This document shows, piece after piece, positions 57,141 through 64,000 of a stretch of DNA of 64,000 nucleotides; the first letter of the stretch is position 1; each line of letters opens with the position of its first letter. The notes beneath the pieces were generated by a model. It saw only the letters and a program-made list of their open reading frames with translations, searched no databases and was not told the origin of the DNA. The translations under genes and the position numbers were made by a program. This stretch comes from Haematobia irritans (Eukaryota > Arthropoda > Insecta > Diptera > Muscidae): the NCBI RefSeq assembly GCF_050003625.1, contig NC_134398.1, forward strand, positions 97,425,674 to 97,489,673, read 5' to 3'.

Positions 57141-57504
57141 TCAAGCTTGGCAAAATAAAGAATTTTAGTTAATTTAAAATTTCAAATTGTAACGGTCAAA
57201 TTACGTCATCACTTGTCAAAATCATTTCTTTATTTTCTAGTACTTTCCGAAACATCTTTTTTGTTCTTAGTTTCCAATCGTTCATGGTAAAGTAACCCAT
57301 TTTTGTTTTGTCTTCATTTTGTTATAGTTGTAGTAATATGATAATCATCTATGCCTGTGCGACATCTGCCATAGAGTAGAATGTTCCAGTTGATTGTAGC
57401 AAAGACAAAGAGCATAGGCCGATAAATATGTGCGATGTCACCCGTGCGACATCTACCAGGTAGTGGATTAATCTAGAAGGGTGTAGTCCACTTTATTTAA
57501 CTTT
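57141..57504. other. Non-coding gap
   Basis: Has a small direct repeat GTGCGACATCT at 57357 and 57452. No gene. Confidence 0.4.
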
Positions 57505-58084
57505 AAGGTGGGTATTAGGTTAGGTTAGGTGGCAGCCCGATGTATCAGGCTCACTTAGACTATTCAGTCCATTGTGATACCACATTGGTGAACTTCTCTG
57601 TTATCACTGAGTGCTGCCCGATTCCATGTTAAGCTCAATGACAAGGGACCTCCTTTTTATAGCCGAGTCCGAACGACGTTCCACATTGCAGTGAAACCAC
57701 TTAGAGAAGCTTTAAACCCCTCAGAAATGTCACCAGCATTACTGAGGTGGGATAATCCACCGCTGAAAAACTTTTTGGTGTTCGGTCGAAGCAGGAATCG
57801 AATCCACGACCTTGTGTATGCAAGGCGGGCATGCTAACCATTACACCACGGTGGCTCCCAAGGTGGGTATTAAGTTCGAGTTTAGCCGCTAATTTTCACT
57901 AAAGTGGAAACTAAATGTGTAAAAAACGTCATAAAATTTGTCGCAGATTTCATTATAACTTGATGGGGAATATCCCAAAGCTAATTTTCACAAAATTTAT
58001 ATTCCTTAAAATAGATTATTAAAGAAAAAATTGTGAAAAAATGACGATTTTTGCGGCTAAACTCGAACTTAATACCAACCTTTA
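57504..58084. mobile_element. MITE with TIR AAGGTGGGTATTAAGTTCGA, split by a SINE
   Basis: The left end, restored across the SINE, reads AAGGTGGGTATTAAGTTCGA and continues GTTTAGCCGC. The right end is the inverted AAGGTTGGTATTAAGTTCGA form. Without the SINE and one target copy it is about 225 bp. Related sequence (TTTAAGGCCGGTATTA) occurs at 8138. Confidence 0.75.
57518..57859 (-). mobile_element. Full-length tRNA-derived SINE, minus strand
   Basis: 342 bp, same family as 53238-53582. Flanked by AAGGTGGGTATTA at 57505-57517 and 57860-57872, a perfect 13-bp duplication. On the minus strand it has the tRNA-like head (TGGTGTAATGG, GATTCGATTCC), the body, then the LINE-like tail and an ACCTAACCTAACCTAA end. 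Confidence 0.93.
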
Positions 58085-58152
58085 GTTCAAAACAGAAAAC
58101 ATCTGTTGCGGGTACCCACTGAATACCGAGTACTCGCTCCACTCCGTCATAA

Positions 58153-58559
58153 GTGTGTAAATATAACCATAGCGATAGGCGGTAGGCGAAATATTTTTGC
58201 CGCAACGGCAAATACAATAAGCATGACGGCGAATAATTCCCTTTTTCACGTTTCCTAGCGTTTTTGTTGTCAATATTAAACAATGAAGTTGAATAAAAAC
58301 ATACAATGGCTTGTTATTTTTGAGTTATTTCAAGAAAAAATAATCTACACATGTCCAGGCAACAGCAATTCCTAGTGGTGAGTTAAAAAAATTGATAAGC
58401 GATGGCAACACTATACCAGTTTTCGCCAAGGAGTTAGAATTAGTTTTAATTTAGCGACACGCCGCTAGCCGTCACGGTATTCCGTCGCGGATTTTGGGCT
58501 TCCCATAAGAAATACACGTAAATAAGTGTTCGCCTACCGCTATGGTTATATTTACACAC
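58153..58559. mobile_element. Harbinger-type MITE, 407 bp, with TAA target duplication
   Basis: The left end GTGTGTAAATATAACCATAG is mirrored at the right, with the inverted repeat extending about 35 bp (GCGATAGGCGGTAGGCGAA). TAA flanks both sides (58150-58152, 58560-58562), the 3-bp TWA preference of PIF/Harbinger. The interior has CCGCAACGGC and GTCACGGTATTCCGTCGCGG blocks. Confidence 0.82.
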
Positions 58560-59522
58560 TAACACAAATTGTTGCCACTCTTACCCGTTTGTCCGTCAAG
58601 GTTACCGCACTCGTTCAGCACCTTTTTTGAGTTGGATTTTATACCATGCAATTGGAATCCCGCAACTTTATGAATTTTGATGACATCTTTTAATATTTCG
58701 ACCGCCTCCTCCTCTGACTCAAGACAGTCGACATAGTCATCCACATAATGACGATCGATGATACCATGAACCGCTCTAGGGTATACATCCATAAAATTAT
58801 ACATCGCGTTAAAATTTTTAACAAACTGGGCAATTGTGGGGGAACAAGTGGCACCCAATATCAAGCGCTCCATCACATATGTATCCACTGGCAAATTCAC
58901 GTTGCCATTCCTCCATAAGAATCTCTGACAGTTCTAATCCATTTTCGACACACCAATTTGGTGAAACATTTCTTGAATGTCACCACACAGTTTTCGATGA
59001 TGAGAGTTTTCGGCAGTAACCTTTCTTGATATAATCCTGAATTTTGGCTTTATATTCAATTGCATACTCACAATTTTTTATCAGTGTTTGTTCCACATTA
59101 TACAAACGCCTTAATGCCATGTCGTACGAATCTGGTATTGGTGGAATATTCTCTTTCCATAGGAGTGGACATTCGTATCTGCCGTTTACCCATATTGTAC
59201 CTTGATTCAACAAATGCATTGCCCTTTCATTTTCCTTTGAGGTAAGTGGTTTTGTATCGACTTTTATACCCAATGTTTCCATATCAAAATATCCTCTCAT
59301 CATTCTGCTAATTTCTAATTTCTTCTAGCGTTTCATCTTCTGTTTTTGAACACCTACGAAAATGCAAAACATGTTTATTAGAGTTATTTTTATAACCTGA
59401 TATCGACCATATACAATAGCACCCAATCTCGTTATCGTAACAATTGGGCCAAATTCGTTAATAAGGTATGGAATTTCTAATGGAACTGTCAAGAATGAAT
59501 GTTGCAAGCTCAAAATCATCAT
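58560..59522 (-). pseudogene. BEL/Pao pol: protease end and reverse transcriptase
   Basis: On the minus strand, VTITRLGAIVYG near 59440 matches the TRLGWxxYG motif at the end of BEL proteases. A stop or frame break near 59320 is followed by MMRGYFDMETLGIK and ENERAMHLLNQGTIWVNGRY, the usual BEL start of RT. A gap with a frame break near 58950 leads to ERLILGATCSPTIAQFVKNF and GIIDRHYVDDYVDCLESEEE, the catalytic YVDD box. The reading stops where the Harbinger MITE begins. The RT middle is eroded and the rest of pol lies at 54321-55580, about 3 kb away. Confidence 0.85.
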
Positions 59523-59935
59523 CGGTCGTACGTGGAAATAATCATGCTCTGGAATATTGGAGTTTTTTTCACATTAACGAACGAACGGTCCCATCGCCCA
59601 CTTTCCCGCCCCTTCCGACCGTGAGGGCCTCGTCCCCATGACGTAGGGACAGCGTACACACCATGATCCGGGCCATTGCGGGGTGGAGGCAGAGGAATTT
59701 GGCCAGCTACAGAGAAGGACTCATCAGCCGGATATATTAAAACACAAGATCAAATATTAGGTTATTCAATAAAACTAATGTATTAGTTATCCAAATATGC
59801 TAAAATTCTAGACTTCATCATATCAATACTAAGGTTAGTGCCAACTAGATGATAGATTTAATTAAAAATAATGCACATCCTACGAATAGGCTCCACAGAA
59901 GCATAATTCCAACGTTGAAAATCAATGTAAAGAAA

Positions 59936-62290
59936 CTAGTAATTCCTAGATGCCCTAAAAGGAACATTTATCCTAATCCTAGATATCAATTCCGAGCATG
60001 GACTATCTCCCCTAACTAACCTATACATCATCATGGAGCCCAACATCGTCCGTCGGCTCCTAAGAGTAGGTAAAATAATCAGCCTCAATCTACAAGTGTA
60101 TGAAGGAAGAACAAAATCACTGTTCCACTGAAGATGTCTCAAAGTGAACAACATGAACTGCTTCTGAACCGATTCTATCCTATCAATGTAAACTTCATAC
60201 TGATGATCCCACACGATAGAACCATACTCTAGAATGGGTCTAACAAGGGCAGTAAAAAGCCTCTTTGTAACATAAGGGTCCGAAAACTCCTTCGCCCAAC
60301 GCTTTATGAATCCTAGAACCCCATACGCCTTACTTACCATCGAATCAATATGACCATTAAAATTAAGCCTACGATCCATAACAATGCCAAGATCAACAAA
60401 AGAATCAACCTCTTCCAATAACGAGCCCCGTATACTATACCGAACATCAATAGGCCTAGACCTAAAGAATCGCATAAACTTGCATTTCCTCAAGTTCAAA
60501 TCCTTCAGATTTACCCTACACCAATCATCAAAGCTATCCAAATCACCTTGTAATAAATGCACCTGACCAGAATTATCAAACGAGGAGAATAACTTAACGT
60601 CATCAGCATACATCAAAATCCTAGAGTTAACTACGGATTGAGGTAAATCGTTTATAAATAACAAAAATAAGACAGGCCCCAAATGACTACCCTGAGGCAC
60701 ACCTGATGGGACATCAAAGCACCTTGAATAGGAATCACCAAAAGATACAATCTGCGTACGTCAATCAAGATACGACGAAATCCAAGCCAAAGTGTACTGG
60801 CTAATTCAATCCTATCCAGCTTATATGCCAAGATCTTATGATTCACACGGTCAAAAGCCTTACTAAAATCCGTATAAATAACATGAGTCTGATTCCCAAC
60901 AACAAACTGATTAATAACATGAGAAGTAAATTCCACCAAGTTCGTAGTAGTCGATAGGTCCTTCGTAGTAGTCGATAGGTCCTTCGTAGTAGTCGATAGG
61001 TCCTTATCCAGTATCGAAGAAATGCCATGCGACAAAACATCAGTCACCATCTTTTCAAAAATCTTGGGAATAGCTCTCAATTTTGCTATTCCCCTATAAT
61101 TACCCACATCAAAGGGAAATAACCGAACCTCAATGAACTATTCAAAAACATCGACAATCGAGCAGAGAGACATCCGGAGCAAAACATCAGAATTATCCCA
61201 GGAATCCCATCTGGACCACCACTGGTGGACGCCTCAACCCCACGCAAATACCCAGACACAGACAGACTATCATATAATGGAATTGCCACCCTATCAAGCG
61301 ACCTAATATAATAGGAATATGAACCATCAGCATCATAAGCACCCTTTCTATAAACAGATTCAAAATAGCCCGCGAAACAGTCCGCAATGGACTGGTCCCC
61401 ATAAAAGTCAATACCATCCCTCCGGATATTCGACGGCCTAGTCGAAGACTTACGTTTCATCCCAACAAAATCATAAAAAGACCTCGGGTTACAATGAATG
61501 TCACTTCTAACCTTATCAATATAACGAACATAACACGCTCTTGATTCCATATTATAAATAGACCTAGCGACAGAGTACCGAGCATAATCAAAATAAGATC
61601 TCGTCCTCCTATAACGTCTAAAACATATATTCTATCATTTCTGAGTCTCGTCAACACAGGAGAATACCATGGCCGATTCCTAGGGAAATCCACCCTTCGT
61701 CTAGGAACAGTCCGCGACACAAAACCGTCCAAAACCTTGTAGAAATTATCAACAGCCACATCGAGATCGGACAACCGATCACACCTACAAACAGAGTCCC
61801 AAGAAAAAGATCCAAAAAAGTCGTCACCCATTCCGATCCACCAGAAGTAGTCAGTGGAGTCAACGCCCATTAAAATCGCCCAAAACCACGATCCTGTCCG
61901 AATCATTCATTCCAGACATAATACTATTTATTGCCACAAAATGACGCTCATAGATAGAATACTCAGAAGCCGGAGGAATATATGAGCATGTGACGAATAA
62001 CCTAAATCCCAGAACATCTACCCTTACCGCAAGGAATTCAATACCATCAACATCGTCCAGAACATTTCGCTCAGATGGGAGGTGTCAAGGACACCAATTA
62101 GTACTTCACCACCAATCCTACCCATACGATCCTTCCTGAACACCAAGTAACGACCACAAAGAATCTCAGAATCATATACCGATGGCCTGAGCCAAGTCTC
62201 AGTCATAACCAAAACCGCAAACTCAAAATCAAAACTATCAGCATACAGCCTCGATAATTTCGTAATCAACCCTCTGATATTCTGATAAAC
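59936..62290 (-). pseudogene. LINE ORF2: endonuclease and reverse transcriptase
   Basis: Endonuclease traces: FAVLVMTETWLRPSVYD (catalytic Glu) near 62210, and WYSPVLTRLRNDRIYV in the linker near 61640. RT traces: GGPDGIPGIIL near 61205; GNYRGIAKLRAIPKIFEKMV near 61090; IYTDFSKAFDRVNHKIL (motif A) near 60860; MPQGSHLGPVLFLLFINDL near 60690; and ILMYADDVKLFS (motif C) near 60610. The 254-residue stretch 60700-59936 is the longest open part and includes VDLGIVMDRRLNF. The SHLGPLLF-type motif B points to the CR1/Jockey supergroup. Frameshifts separate nearly every block. Confidence 0.82.
60940..61002 (-). repeat. 21-bp triplicate inside the LINE RT
   Basis: Three exact tandem units encode KDLSTTT three times on the minus strand, in frame, between ISSILD and NLVEF. 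One unit is expected. A very recent slippage. Confidence 0.95.
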
Positions 62291-62307
62291 AATAGAAAAA
62301 GAGCCAC

Positions 62308-63317
62308 TCAGTTTTTTGGAGATGGAGAAGGCCTACTAGGTAATCTAGCTAAGTTATCAGACCGATCAACAAACTCCTTAACGAATGCCCTAGGAGGCCA
62401 AAAATCACGATTACACAGCGTATCGAAGAGATCAGCATCGACAATAATCTTAAATAAAGAACTATTCTCAGAGAACTGAGACTTCAACCTAATAGTCCTA
62501 AAATCCCATATACTATCGACCCTAGACCTAATATAACAATCAATGTCATCAGCCGTCGTTTCCGGGGAAATACGAGAAACAAAAACTACCCTCTTTGAGA
62601 CAGCCACATTGAGTCTCTTCGAGCTTTTCCTCTTTGGTTGAGGCTGAGGGCAATCCGACAATGTAAGTGTCGCGAAACTTATGAGAGAAACCTGTATCAA
62701 CCCCACGACCCCGCGAAGAAGTCGAGTCAGTCACCAAAGGAATCGGCGGTACAGGAGCTTGCGTAGACTGTTCAGCTACAATACCTGGAAGAGGATCACA
62801 AGATATAGGAGCAGTCACAGCCGCTCGGGGCAGTGATGATACGGCACCACCTTCCGACGTACCGGAAACACTAGGCATCGCATCCTTCGTACCCCTTACA
62901 ACCTCTGACGCACCCCCAACCGTTGAAGATCCCACACCAGATTTCGGCAGCCTCGAACCAGTCCTAACAACCTTAGTACGGCCCTCCTTCGGCGACGACT
63001 TTTTCGAAGACCTCTTCCGTTTCGTACCCGATACAGGAGAGGCAACAAATGACGAAAGATGCGGAAACCTATCAAAGAATGTCGAAAATTTCACAAAGTT
63101 CGAATACAGCTCCCATAAGTCACGCGTCAACATAGTCACCTCAGACGTAGCCTCCCTAAAAAAGTTATAGAACTCCACACTAATCTTCCTACATCTCACA
63201 CAACACCATCTAAGACCGTCCAGTACACCTCGAATGCCAATGCCCATCACAAAGCCAGCATACAATAACAATCTCATCATCAGAAGCCATTTTACAATCC
63301 TCATTCGAGCATACCAT
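62308..63317 (-). pseudogene. LINE ORF1 with PHD-type zinc finger and RRM-like region
   Basis: ATG at 63317 opens MVCSNEDCKMASDDEIVIVC, followed by WLCDGHWHSRCTGRS and, after a frame break near 63220, RWCCVRCRKI. The C/C/C/C/H/C/C/C spacing is PHD-like, seen in ORF1 of several CR1-group LINEs. A Ser/Pro-rich linker with a basic patch (GTKRKRSSKKSSPKEGRTKV) follows. After a second break near 62700 comes a possible RNA-binding fold (RVVFVSRISPETTADDIDCY, RTIRLKSQFSENSSLFKIIV). It ends at 62308, just upstream of ORF2. Confidence 0.75.
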
Positions 63318-63410
63318 GGTGAATTCAGTAACAAAATAAAATTATAGTTGAAATCCAAATACAAATTATAAAATAAACTATAACAAAAATCAAATGAAAA
63401 TATCCCACTG

Positions 63411-64000
63411 CCTCAATATATTAAGATGCAAAAAAAAAATAAAAACGCCAAAAACACAAATCAACAATACAAGTATTGACAGCACCGTTTGACCACCAAA
63501 TCAACAATACAAGTATAGACAACACCACTTGATAATAATGTATGTAATAATAATGATAATAATGTACCCACCTGACCACAAAGTTCGTTATCGTATTCGA
63601 TATAGAAATATTCTCGGTTTTTTCTCGAAGAAAACTATCGAAAACGATATCGAGAATGGTTCGAAAAAATTCCGAAAAACATTCATCTGTCGTGCTGTTA
63701 CTGCCAGCAAACTCTTCGTTTTCGAAGGCTTGCTAGTGATTCGTTAAATAAGGTTTCGCGATATCTATAATTGATCGTTAACGAATCTATTTCGAATTCG
63801 TTTTCGTATTCGATATCATTCCGCTTTCGAAGGTTTTCTATACAGTTTTGTTCCCATTTTGTTCCCATTATAAGTTGTGTAGTAAAAGAAAATTGTCAAC
63901 TTTGTTTTTATTTTATTACAACACAATACAGATAATTATAATACAAAATAATATTGATATTAGTGTTGCGAACAAAATACTTAAATTATTTACATTTAGG
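63411..64000. other. Non-coding tail with TATCGA-rich sequence
   Basis: CAAATCAACAATACAAGTAT occurs at 63457 and 63501, a 40-bp direct repeat just upstream of the minus-strand LINE. 63580-63850 is rich in TTCGATATC and AACGATATCGA motifs in both orientations, perhaps a relative of the CGATATCGA elements at 24699. No gene. Confidence 0.45.

Larger units (their letters stand above)
59575..63410 (-). mobile_element. CR1/Jockey-type LINE, near full length, heavily decayed
   Basis: On the minus strand: 5' sequence near 63410, ORF1 with a PHD-type finger (from 63317), ORF2 with endonuclease and RT, then a 3' UTR that turns GC-rich (59590-59740) and ends in CGTTCGTTCGTTAATG near 59580. At least eight frame breaks. 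No RNase H, unlike the LINE at 46849. Confidence 0.82.

Noticed and set aside
57518..57540. Telomeric TTAGG array
   Set aside because: Only about three units, at the tail of a SINE; flies lack this telomere type.

Overview
The window is AT-rich, intron-poor eukaryotic DNA made almost entirely of transposable elements (TEs) and simple repeats. It most resembles a calyptrate/muscid-type fly genome. The evidence is the LOA/I-like, CR1/Jockey-like, Penelope-like, BEL/Pao and Ty3/gypsy retroelements, hAT-, P-, Harbinger- and TA-target-site (Tc1/mariner-like) elements, long (TA)n and (AAATT)n arrays, and a 67-bp intron in the only credible host gene. The species assignment is an inference. There are no bacterial features.

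Layout. 1-9.8 kb: small AT-rich MITEs, a 1.87-kb palindromic foldback element, a dispersed repeat with ~150-bp internal tandem units, and a 4.1-kb copy of a TA-flanked repeat family that carries two opposed tRNA-like modules and a ~1.1-kb (AAATT)n array. 10.9-12.2 kb: a 5'-truncated LINE with a perfect 14-bp target duplication. 12.3-17.8 kb: (AT)n arrays, a second copy of the TA-flanked family with two nested MITEs, and a hAT MITE. 18.4-29.3 kb: decayed transposase fragments (hAT/DUF4371-like, Harbinger-like) and two 2-kb elements of the family whose right half forms the palindrome at 713-2580. 30.4-32.2 kb: the one host gene, minus strand, two exons, 567 aa, with features of the QRICH2/C16orf96 (DUF4795) family. 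32.5-34.6 kb: a long-TIR element holding three near-identical tandem P-like MITEs. 34.9-43.5 kb: two inverted copies of a CCCAATAAACACA-ended element, one hit by a young 5.2-kb Ty3/gypsy LTR retrotransposon. 44-54.3 kb: three broken copies of one RT+RNase H LINE, with a SINE, a hAT MITE and another repeat nested inside one another. 54.3-59.6 kb: a BEL/Pao pol split by a Penelope-like element, a SINE and MITEs. 59.6-63.4 kb: a decayed minus-strand CR1/Jockey-type LINE with a PHD-finger ORF1.

How it fits together. Target-site duplications and empty paralogous sites let several insertions be ordered in time. The SINEs end in the same 3' tail as the RT+RNase H LINE, which makes that LINE the likely source of their mobilisation. 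None of the autonomous elements looks functional: each has frameshifts, stops or a lost catalytic residue, including an Asp-to-Tyr change in the gypsy RT and a deletion over the Penelope YVDD box.
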